A stretch of 64,000 nucleotides of DNA, taken from the NCBI GenBank assembly GCA_020051175.1, contig JAGVJJ010000013.1, positions 34,063-98,062 of the forward strand, in the 5' to 3' direction. The stretch comes from Bacteroidia bacterium (GTDB lineage Bacteria > Bacteroidota > Bacteroidia > 2-12-FULL-35-15). Position 1 is the first letter of the stretch. Each line of letters begins with the position of its first letter. Positions 8,544 through 15,938 of this stretch are shown here, piece by piece. The position numbers and the translations under genes are program-made. Below the pieces are notes generated by a model, which did no database searches, had not been told where the DNA came from, and was given only the letters and a program-made list of their open reading frames with translations.

Positions 8544-9446
8544 TCAAAATGCTTCAACTGCTGGCGCTGATGCAGGTTTAACCTGCTGTTTCGATTTCGT
8601 ATCTATACTAAAAGTATAGGCAAAAGTAAACCCGATCGACATTCTGTAGTACCCACGCGATTTAGCTGTAAGCTCTGCATTTTGTGCTCCCGATGAATAC
8701 CTGCTTTCCTGGTAATCCTGGTAGGCCTTTGTAAACGGTTTTCGGCCATCTATACCAAAATCCATCCCCCACAACAGTTCCACAGAGAACTCACCCAGGT
8801 GTTTTATTATACCTGCCCCTACTGACAGAAACGCCAACGTCCGTGTGCGCCCGCTTTCAGAGCCAACAGTATCCACCCCATACACAGACAGGCGCGATGA
8901 AGGAGTGCCATACGTATAATCGTCCACACCATTTCCATCTAAATCCATCTTGCGTATATTGCTGAAACCAAGCCCCGCATAGGGGAAAAAGATTTCCTTA
9001 ACAGGATATTTTAAAAGAAATGAACCGGAGGTAGCCTGGTAATCGGCAGATACATAATCTGCTTTATATATCTCTTCATTTACAAGGATTTCATTTTCGT
9101 ACAACCTGTAAAAACCGGTATGTGTATTGTTCCTGAACACCTGCTGTGAGCCGCTGCCAGAACCATCGCTATTGATGCATTTCGTCCGGTACAGGTTCGC
9201 CCGGAAGTATTTAAAATCAACAAAAGCACCAATGTCGTATACATTCAGCTTAGACCGCAATACATATTGGAGCTGGGAAGGTGTACCCTGTGAAACATAG
9301 TACAGGTTTAACTCGTTGTTGATGTTACAGTAGGGAGTGTATGCTGTATGGATACCAATACTTACATCAAGTGGTTTATTTCCTGCTTTTGCAATAGTCA
9401 ATTGAAGCAGAAGGAAAGACAATATCCAGATTGCACCCTTAATCAT
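8544..9446 (-). CDS. Putative outer-membrane beta-barrel protein
   Basis: A 300-residue protein with a signal peptide (IWILSFLLLQLTIAKA). The mature part is a run of alternating strands with aromatic ends (for example AFVDFKYFRANLY, FFPYAGLGFSNI, FLSVGAGIIKHLGEFSVELLWG, and GYYRMSIGFTFAYTFSI near the C-terminus), the look of an outer-membrane barrel. A short polar tail follows (KSKQQVKPASAPAVEAF). No specific family is recognised. It stands alone, facing the DUF5606-like gene across a strong shared terminator. Confidence 0.6.
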   Translation of the reverse strand: MIKGAIWILSFLLLQLTIAKAGNKPLDVSIGIHTAYTPYCNINNELNLYYVSQGTPSQLQYVLRSKLNVYDIGAFVDFKYFRANLYRTKCINSDGSGSGSQQVFRNNTHTGFYRLYENEILVNEEIYKADYVSADYQATSGSFLLKYPVKEIFFPYAGLGFSNIRKMDLDGNGVDDYTYGTPSSRLSVYGVDTVGSESGRTRTLAFLSVGAGIIKHLGEFSVELLWGMDFGIDGRKPFTKAYQDYQESRYSSGAQNAELTAKSRGYYRMSIGFTFAYTFSIDTKSKQQVKPASAPAVEAF

Positions 9447-9483
9447 ATTGCATTTCTTTTCAATTGGCTACTGGTCGGTTAAA

Positions 9484-9547
9484 ACAACTAAGACGCTAAG
9501 AAACACTGCGACTTAGTGGACTTAAGTGTGCTTCGTGCCTTAGTGGT
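9484..9547. repeat. Family A palindromic repeat (CACTAAG), degenerate copy
   Basis: The right arm shows four CTTAGTG-type units with spacers of 3, 2 and 1 bases, ending in GT. The left arm keeps only three units (AACTAAG, CGCTAAG, CACTGCG). Same architecture as the 73-bp copies at 11201 and 31625, but truncated and mutated. It sits between the barrel gene and the alcohol dehydrogenase stop. Confidence 0.8.
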
Positions 9548-9561
9548 ACGTTTTACAATTT

Positions 9562-10710
9562 TTACAACGCTTCCGAATACAATTTTCTGAAATCTTCCCT
9601 GCTAACCGGTTTCGGATTATTCGGATGTGCAAAATCTGCAAATGCCAAATCAGCAAGGGTATCCAGGTGCTCTTCTTTTACATGGATATCGCGCAGTTTA
9701 TGAGGAATACCTACGCGGGTATTTAAATCAAAAAGGTATTGGATTACCGCTTCGCCCGTGTGTTCTTTCAAATTTAATGTTTGGGCAATACGTGCAAACT
9801 TATCTTCAAAACCTGCAATGTTGTAACGCATACCATAGGGAATATTTACTGCATTGGCCAGTCCATGATGTGTATCTAGTAAAGAAGACAAAGGATGCGC
9901 TAGTGAGTGCACCACACCAAGTCCTTTCTGGAAAGCAATAGCTCCCATCATAGATGCAAGCAGCATTTCCGCACGGGAAGCCAAATCAGGCGATTTTACT
10001 GCCTTTTCTAACGAATTTGAAATTAAACGAATTCCTTCCAGTGCAATTCCATCACATATCGGGTGATAGTTTTTTGCGAGGAATGCTTCCATGTTGTGCG
10101 TCAACGCATCCATACCTGTTGCAGCAGTGACAGCAGGTGGTAAATCCATTGTTAACAGAGGGTCAGCAAACACAATTTTAGCAAGCAGCTTAGGAGAAAA
10201 TAATATTTTTTTCTGGTGGGTGATATCATCCGCAATAATAGCGCTTCTGCCTACTTCGCTTCCTGTTCCGGCTGTTGTAGGGATGGTAATAAAATGAGGA
10301 ACGTCATTGGTAACATATACATCCCCACCAATCAAATCATCGTATTTAAACAAGTCATCCCTGTGGTTGATTCGCAATACAATAGCGCGGGCCACATCCA
10401 GGGCAGCACCACCACCAATACCAACAATGCTATCGCGCTTTGTTGCATCATACGCATCTCCACCTTTAATAACATCACTTTTTACAGGGTTTTTATGAAT
10501 ATCTGAAAACACTTCAACGGATATACCCTGTTGTTTCAAATCTTCAACTATAGTTTTAAAAAATGGCAGCCCCGCGATAACAGGATCGGTTACTATTAAA
10601 GGCTTAGAGAGCTTGTTGTTTTTTAAGTATGCAGGCAATTCTTTTACTGCATTAGCACCAAAACGAATGATGGTCGGGAAATTGAATTGTACAACGCGAT
10701 TGAAATCCAT
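9562..10710 (-). CDS. Iron-containing alcohol dehydrogenase (group III)
   Basis: A 382-residue cytoplasmic NAD(P)-dependent dehydrogenase. The nucleotide-binding GGGAALDVA is at residues 99-107 and the family signature TAGTGSEVGRSAII at 146-159. The four metal ligands are all present: Asp201, His205, His268 and His282, at the spacing seen in FucO. It interconverts a primary alcohol and an aldehyde. Its neighbours on the same strand are a glutamine-synthetase-like ligase and an ethanolamine-type permease, so an amino-alcohol or its gamma-glutamyl derivative is a plausible substrate (inference). No aldehyde dehydrogenase is present nearby. Confidence 0.92.
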   Translation of the reverse strand: MDFNRVVQFNFPTIIRFGANAVKELPAYLKNNKLSKPLIVTDPVIAGLPFFKTIVEDLKQQGISVEVFSDIHKNPVKSDVIKGGDAYDATKRDSIVGIGGGAALDVARAIVLRINHRDDLFKYDDLIGGDVYVTNDVPHFITIPTTAGTGSEVGRSAIIADDITHQKKILFSPKLLAKIVFADPLLTMDLPPAVTAATGMDALTHNMEAFLAKNYHPICDGIALEGIRLISNSLEKAVKSPDLASRAEMLLASMMGAIAFQKGLGVVHSLAHPLSSLLDTHHGLANAVNIPYGMRYNIAGFEDKFARIAQTLNLKEHTGEAVIQYLFDLNTRVGIPHKLRDIHVKEEHLDTLADLAFADFAHPNNPKPVSREDFRKLYSEAL

Positions 10711-10741
10711 AGTTTATAATTGTTTGTTTGTTATAAATATT

Positions 10742-10777
10742 ACCACTAAGACACTAAGGTCACTAAGGTGCACTAAG
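10742..10777. repeat. Family A single arm (CACTAAG x4, spacers 1-2-3)
   Basis: Four perfect CACTAAG units (10744-10750, 10752-10758, 10761-10767, 10771-10777) separated by 1, 2 and 3 bases and preceded by AC. This is exactly one half of the family A palindrome. The stop codon (TAG, minus strand, 10775-10773) of the adjacent GxxExxY gene lies inside the last unit. Confidence 0.9.
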
Positions 10778-11183
10778 ATTTAGGGAGTTTAGAAAATTCA
10801 TCGGTTACTATCGGAACCAATTGGCCCGCTATATTTTCGCAGTGAAAATTGATTAGGAGTCCTTTTGGTTTACCTGTTAGTTTTAAGTATGACAACAATT
10901 GAGCTTTATACAAGGGTATCATAGATTCGACAGCTTTTAATTCTACAATAATTAAATCATTTACCAGAAGGTCTAACTTAAGTATGCCACCCAAATCTTT
11001 TTCTTTATATTTTACAGGAACATATAATTGTGATTGAATGGTTAATCCTACACTTTTTAATTCATCAATCATACAGGCCTGGTAAACAGATTCCAATAAT
11101 CCTGGACCAAGATGTTTGTGTACTTCAATAGCACAGCCTACAACCTTATAAGCAATATCATTAACATATTTCTGAGTGAGCAT
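10773..11183 (-). CDS. GxxExxY protein, predicted PD-(D/E)XK nuclease fold (copy 1)
   Basis: From the ATG at 11183 (a GTG lies two codons upstream) the protein has 136 residues. It carries the name motif G28-LL-E31-SV-Y34 and, further on, Asp71 in LKLDLLV and E81-x-K83 in IIVELKAV, the layout of a PD-(D/E)XK nuclease core. Substrate and role are not known. The gene is framed by CACTAAG repeats: a full 73-bp palindrome 18 bases before the start, and a single arm that overlaps the stop codon, so the last residues (LPKS) are next to or within repeat DNA. A second copy at 12691 has the same relation to a different repeat family. Confidence 0.88.
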   Translation of the reverse strand: MLTQKYVNDIAYKVVGCAIEVHKHLGPGLLESVYQACMIDELKSVGLTIQSQLYVPVKYKEKDLGGILKLDLLVNDLIIVELKAVESMIPLYKAQLLSYLKLTGKPKGLLINFHCENIAGQLVPIVTDEFSKLPKS

Positions 11184-11200
11184 TGACACCTTTAATTAAA

Positions 11201-11273
11201 ACCACTAAGGAACTAAGCACACTAAGAAACACTAAGTCTTAGTGAATCTAAGTGCCCTTAGTGTCTTAGTGGT
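11201..11273. repeat. Family A 73-bp palindrome
   Basis: Four CACTAAG-type units with spacers 1-2-3, a central T at 11237, then four CTTAGTG-type units with spacers 3-2-1, bounded by ACC and GGT. The copy at 31625-31697 has the same length and centre. It can fold into one long hairpin. It lies between the GxxExxY start and the ligase stop. Confidence 0.93.
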
Positions 11274-11286
11274 AATTCTTCTTTTA

Positions 11287-12633
11287 CTATATAATTTCAA
11301 AATATCGTTTCATCTCCCAATCCGTAACCACTTTACTGAACTGCCTCCACTCCCACTCGCGTGTTTTTGTAAAATGTTCCACAAATTTGTCTCCAAACAA
11401 CTCTTTCGCTACATCTGAGTTTTTCATGGCTTGGGTAGCATTCCAAAGATTAGAAGGCAATACCCCATGCGATATATCACGATAGCCGTTACCAACGGTA
11501 GCATCCTGCAATTTCAATTTATTTTTAATCCCATACAATCCGCTTGCAAGGCAGGCAGCCATTGCCAAATATGGATTTGAGTCAGAGCCCACTACGCGTG
11601 TTTCCAGTCGTGCAGATTTAGGACTTAAGGGCAATGAACGCAAGGCAACGGTTCTGTTATCTACTGCCCAGGTAAGTGTTGTAGGTGCCCAGGCACCCTC
11701 TACTAAACGCTTATAAGAGTTGATTGTTGGAGCGAACATCGGTAATATATACGGCAAACAATACAACTGTCCAGCTACATAGCTTTTGAATAGATCGCTC
11801 ATTTTATTTTTATCCTTCTCAGAATAAAATAAATTGGTTTTGCTGCTTTTATCCCACAGGCTTTGGTGCACGTGTCCGCTGCACCCCGGTAGGTTCTCAT
11901 TCCATTTTGCCATAAAGGTAGCCATAATACCATGTTTATAGGCAATTTCTTTCACACTCGTCTTGAATAGTACTGCACGGTCAGCTGCCTCTAAAATAGA
12001 AGAATAGGTAATTGCCGCTTCATATACTCCAGGACCAGTTTCCGTATGCAAACCTTCCAACGGGATATCAAATTTTTTCAACTGGTCGAACAAGGCAGTA
12101 AAAAAATCATTGCGCAAAGTGCTGCGCAGTATAGAATACCCAAACATACCCGGACTCAGATGAGTGAGCCCGCTGTGCTTTTTTTCACTCACGCTCTGTG
12201 GCGTTTCTTCAAAATTAAACCATTCGAATTCCTGGCTGAAATAAGGCTTGTATCCTGCTTTTTCAGCTTTGCCAATTACCTGTTGCAATACATTACGCGG
12301 ACAAACATAAGCTGGCTCATCAATCAGCTCACACAGAAAAAACGGAATATCGTTTTCCCATGGAATTTTGCGAAACGTAGAAAGCACAAGGCGTGCAGGA
12401 GTATCCGGATAACCGGTATGCCAACCCGTAAACTGTACATTGTCGTAGGCAACATCGCTGGAATCCCAACCAAATACCACATCACAAAAGCCAATATTAC
12501 CGTTCACAACGGACATAAATTTATCCGTACTGATATATTTTCCACGTAATATACCATCAATATCAGTAATTGCGAGCTTTACCTTTCCGGATGGATGGTT
12601 TTTAACGTAATCGATAATTTGTTTTTCTGTCAT
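11287..12633 (-). CDS. Glutamine-synthetase-like gamma-glutamyl-amine ligase
   Basis: A 448-residue member of the glutamine synthetase superfamily. Visible signatures: GKVKLAITDIDGILRGKYI at the N-terminus (beta-grasp), PGCSGHVHQSLWD (ATP/metal site), FAPTINSYKRLVEGAWAPT and NPYLAMAACLASGL. Members without a central nitrogen-metabolism context often ligate glutamate to amines (PuuA, GlnA3/GlnA4, IpuC types) rather than making glutamine. Here it lies between an iron alcohol dehydrogenase and an ethanolamine-type permease, which favours gamma-glutamyl-ethanolamine or a similar compound as product (inference). The ordinary GlnA role is less likely but not excluded. Confidence 0.85.
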   Translation of the reverse strand: MTEKQIIDYVKNHPSGKVKLAITDIDGILRGKYISTDKFMSVVNGNIGFCDVVFGWDSSDVAYDNVQFTGWHTGYPDTPARLVLSTFRKIPWENDIPFFLCELIDEPAYVCPRNVLQQVIGKAEKAGYKPYFSQEFEWFNFEETPQSVSEKKHSGLTHLSPGMFGYSILRSTLRNDFFTALFDQLKKFDIPLEGLHTETGPGVYEAAITYSSILEAADRAVLFKTSVKEIAYKHGIMATFMAKWNENLPGCSGHVHQSLWDKSSKTNLFYSEKDKNKMSDLFKSYVAGQLYCLPYILPMFAPTINSYKRLVEGAWAPTTLTWAVDNRTVALRSLPLSPKSARLETRVVGSDSNPYLAMAACLASGLYGIKNKLKLQDATVGNGYRDISHGVLPSNLWNATQAMKNSDVAKELFGDKFVEHFTKTREWEWRQFSKVVTDWEMKRYFEII

Positions 12634-12649
12634 AGCTGTTTTTTTGTTA

Positions 12650-12687
12650 CACGGAGTTTCACTGAGAAGGCACAGAGAAACACGGAG
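12650..12687. repeat. Family B single arm (CAC(A/G/T)GAG x4, spacers 3-4-3)
   Basis: Units CACGGAG, CACTGAG, CACAGAG, CACGGAG at 12650, 12660, 12671 and 12681, separated by 3, 4 and 3 bases, a period of about one helical turn. It ends three bases before the stop of the second GxxExxY gene. Confidence 0.88.
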
Positions 12688-12690
12688 AGT

Positions 12691-13062
12691 TTACAATTTA
12701 TAGCGTTTTATTCCATTTTTAAGTAAAGTTACATTGAAATTGATAAGCAAACCTGTTGATTTATTTGAAAATTTCATGTAGGTTAGAATTTGAGCTTCGT
12801 GCACAGGGTTAAAAGCATCTACTGTTTTCAATTCGACAACAATTGCATTTTCAACAAGTATGTCTATTCTGTAGCCACAATCAAGCTTAATATCTTTATA
12901 AACAACAGGAACGGGTTTTTGTCTTTCTATAAAAAGACCTGCTTTTTGCATTTCAAATGACAAACACTCTTCATAAGCCGACTCCAATAACCCAGGACCA
13001 AGAGCCCTGTGTACCTCTATTGCACAGCCTATAACTTTCTCTGTAATTATATTGGTTTCCAT
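12691..13062 (-). CDS. GxxExxY protein, predicted PD-(D/E)XK nuclease fold (copy 2)
   Basis: From the ATG at 13062 the protein has 123 residues; the longer frame to 13095 would be translated from repeat DNA (RRHRVTQSNN) and is unlikely. The motif G24-LL-E27-SA-Y30 is present, with Asp67 in YRIDILV and E77-x-K79 in IVVELKTV as the presumed nuclease core. It is clearly related to the copy at 10773 (shared GCAIEVH...LGPGLLES), but the flanking repeats belong to family B (CACAGAG), not family A. One arm lies three bases past the stop and a palindrome starts seven bases before the ATG. Role unknown; see the finding on repeat association. Confidence 0.88.
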   Translation of the reverse strand: METNIITEKVIGCAIEVHRALGPGLLESAYEECLSFEMQKAGLFIERQKPVPVVYKDIKLDCGYRIDILVENAIVVELKTVDAFNPVHEAQILTYMKFSNKSTGLLINFNVTLLKNGIKRYKL

Positions 13063-13069
13063 GTTATTG

Positions 13070-13158
13070 CTCTGTGTAACTCTGTGTCTCCTCATTTTTT
13101 TCTCTGTGTAATAATACCTACACAGAGAGCCACAGAGAAATCACAGAGGTCCGCGGAG
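13070..13158. repeat. Family B palindrome (CTCTGTG / CACAGAG)
   Basis: The left arm has CTCTGTG at 13070, 13080 and 13102 with a degenerate unit near 13090. The right arm has CACAGAG at 13121, 13131 and 13142 and CGCGGAG at 13152, spacers 3-4-3. The arms are complementary around a centre near 13114. The stop codon of the permease gene (13143-13141) lies within the right arm, so its last residues are encoded by the repeat. Confidence 0.88.
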
Positions 13159-14469
13159 GTTGTTTTGATAAAATAATTTATATCCTATAAACGCCACCAG
13201 CATCAGCAAAAAATAAATCAAAGCAAGCATCCAGTTGTAATAAGTCATTGCCAGCAAGGACACAACAGCGATAATCAGCGCAAGTACAGGAGATACAGGA
13301 TAAAACGGAACCTTAAACGGTCGATGCAATTCTGGTTCTTTTTTACGCAATACAATTAATGAGACCATTGCAATTACGTACAACGTCAATGCCCCAAAAA
13401 CAGCTATAGTAATGATTTCTGTAGTTTTCCCTGTCAACAAAATAAGTATGCCTATGAGCATATTTACAACCAAGGCATTTGCCGGTGTCTGAAATTTCGG
13501 GTGCACCTTCCCAATAAACTTGGGAGCATAGCCAATCTTACCAAATTCCAGCGTAGATCGCCCACCAGCAAGCATAAGGCCATGAAAAGAAGCAACCAAA
13601 CCAAACAAACCTACAGTAAGCAGCATGTGAAACAACAAACTGTTGTCCCCTACAATATTAGCCATAGCCATAGGCAAAGGGGAATCAGAGGTAACCCCGG
13701 CAGACTTATAAACAATGGCTTCCCAGCCATTTACTCCTATGGCTGCAACAAAAGTAATCACACAAAGCACTACCAATGTGATGATAGCAGAGCCAAAACC
13801 TTTTAAAATATCCTTCTGCGGGTTCACCGTTTCTTCAGCAACATTGGCAACCCCCTCAATACCCAGGAAAAACCAGATAGCAAAAGGAAGTGCGGCAAAA
13901 ACCCCGGACCAGCCATTCGGCAAGGCATTGCGGGTAAGATTTTCTGATTGAAAATGCGGCAAAGTAACGCCCGCAAATATCAGCAACTCCACTACAGCAA
14001 GAAAAGTAACAATCAACTCAAATGTTGCAGCCGCCTTTACACCATAAATGTTCAACAAAGTAAAAATAACATAGGCTGTAATAGCGACCCAAACAATATC
14101 AAGCTGCGGAACAGCAAGGTTAAAATACGCACCTATAGCAAAAGCAATAGCGGGTGGGGCAAAAACAAATTCGATATTTTGTGCCATTCCGGCAATAAAC
14201 CCGGCATCTTTGCCAAGCGCACGATCAGCATAATCAAACACACCGCCTGCTTTAGGAATAGCACATGCAAGCTCTGAATAAGAAAAGGTAAAGGTTATGT
14301 ATAAAACAATGATAAACAGTGTAGCTATTGCAAGTCCCAGGGTTCCACCTTTTTCAAGGCCAAGGTTCCAGCCAAAATACATTCCGGATATAACATAGCC
14401 AACACCTAGCCCCCATAACATTAGCGGAGTCAGTGCTTTTTTTAATCCTTCCTTATTTTGTGCTTCCAT
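13141..14469 (-). CDS. Ethanolamine-type APC permease
   Basis: A 442-residue integral inner-membrane transporter of the amino acid-polyamine-organocation superfamily with about 12 hydrophobic helices. Start (LTPLMLWGLGVGYVISGMYFGWN), the CAIPKAGGVFDYADRALG segment and FFLGIEGVANVAEETVNPQKD match what I know of ethanolamine permeases (Eat type). It would bring ethanolamine or a related amine into the cell. It is the first gene of a same-strand group with the ligase and the alcohol dehydrogenase. Its C-terminus (LRGPL) and stop codon are encoded by a family B repeat, so the original end may have been replaced. Confidence 0.82.
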   Translation of the reverse strand: MEAQNKEGLKKALTPLMLWGLGVGYVISGMYFGWNLGLEKGGTLGLAIATLFIIVLYITFTFSYSELACAIPKAGGVFDYADRALGKDAGFIAGMAQNIEFVFAPPAIAFAIGAYFNLAVPQLDIVWVAITAYVIFTLLNIYGVKAAATFELIVTFLAVVELLIFAGVTLPHFQSENLTRNALPNGWSGVFAALPFAIWFFLGIEGVANVAEETVNPQKDILKGFGSAIITLVVLCVITFVAAIGVNGWEAIVYKSAGVTSDSPLPMAMANIVGDNSLLFHMLLTVGLFGLVASFHGLMLAGGRSTLEFGKIGYAPKFIGKVHPKFQTPANALVVNMLIGILILLTGKTTEIITIAVFGALTLYVIAMVSLIVLRKKEPELHRPFKVPFYPVSPVLALIIAVVSLLAMTYYNWMLALIYFLLMLVAFIGYKLFYQNNLRGPL

Positions 14470-14504
14470 AGAGGGATGAATTTAACACATCAATAATACT
14501 GAAT

Positions 14505-14948
14505 TTATTCGAAAACAGGTATCTGCTCTAAATATTGAAATGTGTTTTGTGAATAATCCATCTGGCAACAGAAATGGTCCATTCCATTAGTCACTACAAG
14601 GTATTTCACTTTAAAGGCCATATTATAGCGGGCAATCTGGTCAAACGTATCCTGGGTAATTTTCACCTCAGGTGCTTTGCATTCCACCATCAAATGAGGG
14701 GTTCCCAGCCTGTCGTACACCAGGACATCCATGCGTTTTTGCAGCTGGTTGTATTTCAACCCGGCTTCAACAGCAATGAGGGATGCAGGGAATTTTTTAT
14801 CCTGGATAAGGTATTGCAGAAAGTTCTGGCGCACCCATTCTTCGGGAGTAAGCACTACATATTTTTTCCGGATGGAATCAAAAATATGGGTACGTAAACC
14901 CTCTTGCTTCACTTTAAACTGATATGACGGTAAATTCAGAACCTGCAT
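14505..14948 (-). CDS. Type I restriction HsdR N-terminal-like domain protein
   Basis: A 147-residue protein equal in size to the N-terminal nuclease-like domain of type I restriction R subunits, with no helicase following. The PD-(D/E)XK core is visible as Asp in KRMDVLVYD (about 73-81) and E-x-K in HLMVECKAP (about 85-93). The flanks show PEEWVRQNFLQYL at the N-side and FDQIARYN at the C-side, typical of HSDR_N-type proteins. Stand-alone forms are common in Bacteroidota and are not part of a restriction system; no HsdM or HsdS is present here. It is divergent from the AMP nucleosidase gene. Role unknown. Confidence 0.8.
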   Translation of the reverse strand: MQVLNLPSYQFKVKQEGLRTHIFDSIRKKYVVLTPEEWVRQNFLQYLIQDKKFPASLIAVEAGLKYNQLQKRMDVLVYDRLGTPHLMVECKAPEVKITQDTFDQIARYNMAFKVKYLVVTNGMDHFCCQMDYSQNTFQYLEQIPVFE

Positions 14949-15096
14949 GGGGAAAGTAAAAATACTGAAAAGCTTTAGAATTAGAAATTGAGATTGAGAA
15001 TTTATTTGTTTAAACTATACCTTTTCCTGTTCTTAATTAGTAATTTCGCTTAAAGAAATCCGTTTTCCGAAATGGTTATTTATTACTAAACGATAT

Positions 15097-15870
15097 ATGA
15101 AAAGCAAAGAAGAAATTGTAGCCAACTGGCTGCCACGTTATACAGGTACACCGCTGGAATCATTTGGTAAATACATTATACTTACCAATTTTGGCAAGTA
15201 TATAAAAATGTTTGCCGACTGGCATGGTGTTGAAATCAACGGGTTGGATATGCCAATGCCAAGTGCAACGGCCAAAGACATTACCATTATCAACTTTACT
15301 ATGGGCAGTGCAAATGCTGCAACTATCATGGATTTGCTAACCGCCATTGAACCAAAAGCAGTTTTATTCCTTGGTAAATGTGGTGGACTGAAAAAGAAAA
15401 ACCAGCTGGGAGATTTGATTTTACCGATAGCCGCAATACGCGGTGAAGGTACATCCAATGATTATTTTCCACCCGAAGTTCCTGCTCTTCCCGCATTTAG
15501 CCTTCAGAAAGCTATTTCCACAACTATTCGTAACCACAACAAGGATTACTGGACAGGTACTGTATATACCACCAACCGCAGGGTTTGGGAACACGATGAA
15601 GAGTTCAAAGAATATCTTAGAAAGATTCGTGCAATGGGTATTGATATGGAAACTGCTACTATCTTCTCAGTCGGGTTCCACAACCAGATACCAACAGGGG
15701 CATTACTTCTGGTAAGCGACCAGCCCATGATACCAGAAGGTGTGAAAACCTCTGAAAGCGATAAAAAAGTGACAACAAATTTTGTTGAGGAACATTTAAG
15801 AATTGGCATTGACTCTCTGAATGAGCTTATTAACAATGGTTTGACGGTGAAACATTTGAGGTTCGAGTAA
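15097..15870 (+). CDS. amn: AMP nucleosidase
   Basis: A 257-residue cytoplasmic enzyme of the short Bacteroidota type, related to purine nucleoside phosphorylases. It hydrolyses AMP to adenine and ribose-5-phosphate. Visible: NFTMGSANAATIMDLL and AVLFLGKCGGLKKKNQLGDLILP (phosphate/ribose side, about 65-115), EGTSNDYFPPEVPALP, and MGIDMETATIFSVGF (about 185-200), the Met-Glu pair that contacts ribose. The final ALLLVSDQPMIPEG block is the usual general-acid region. The gene lies 68 bases upstream of holA, with a palindromic repeat between. Confidence 0.92.
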   Translation: MKSKEEIVANWLPRYTGTPLESFGKYIILTNFGKYIKMFADWHGVEINGLDMPMPSATAKDITIINFTMGSANAATIMDLLTAIEPKAVLFLGKCGGLKKKNQLGDLILPIAAIRGEGTSNDYFPPEVPALPAFSLQKAISTTIRNHNKDYWTGTVYTTNRRVWEHDEEFKEYLRKIRAMGIDMETATIFSVGFHNQIPTGALLLVSDQPMIPEGVKTSESDKKVTTNFVEEHLRIGIDSLNELINNGLTVKHLRFE

Positions 15871-15874
15871 AAAA

Positions 15875-15924
15875 TTGGCAATTGGCAGTTCGCAATTTGC
15901 AAATTGTCAACTGCTCGCTGCCAA
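15875..15924. repeat. Family C 50-bp palindrome (TTGGCA...TGCCAA)
   Basis: The sequence is symmetrical about 15899/15900 (core CAATTTG/CAAATTG, ends TTGGCA and TGCCAA) with some mismatches in the arms. It fills the gap between the AMP nucleosidase and holA. Similar TTGGCAATTGGCA-type units are frequent between Bacteroidota genes (general knowledge, not checked here). Confidence 0.75.
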
Positions 15925-15938
15925 CTTAATTGATTGAG

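Noticed and set aside
11201..11273. CRISPR-like array
   Set aside because: Units are only 7 bases, spacers are 1-3 bases and the whole is palindromic; no leader and no cas genes.
13063..13095. An upstream start for GxxExxY copy 2
   Set aside because: The extra residues come from the family B repeat and are absent from the related protein.
14505..14948. A remnant of a type I restriction system
   Set aside because: No HsdM, HsdS or helicase sequence is near, the frame is intact and of standard stand-alone length.
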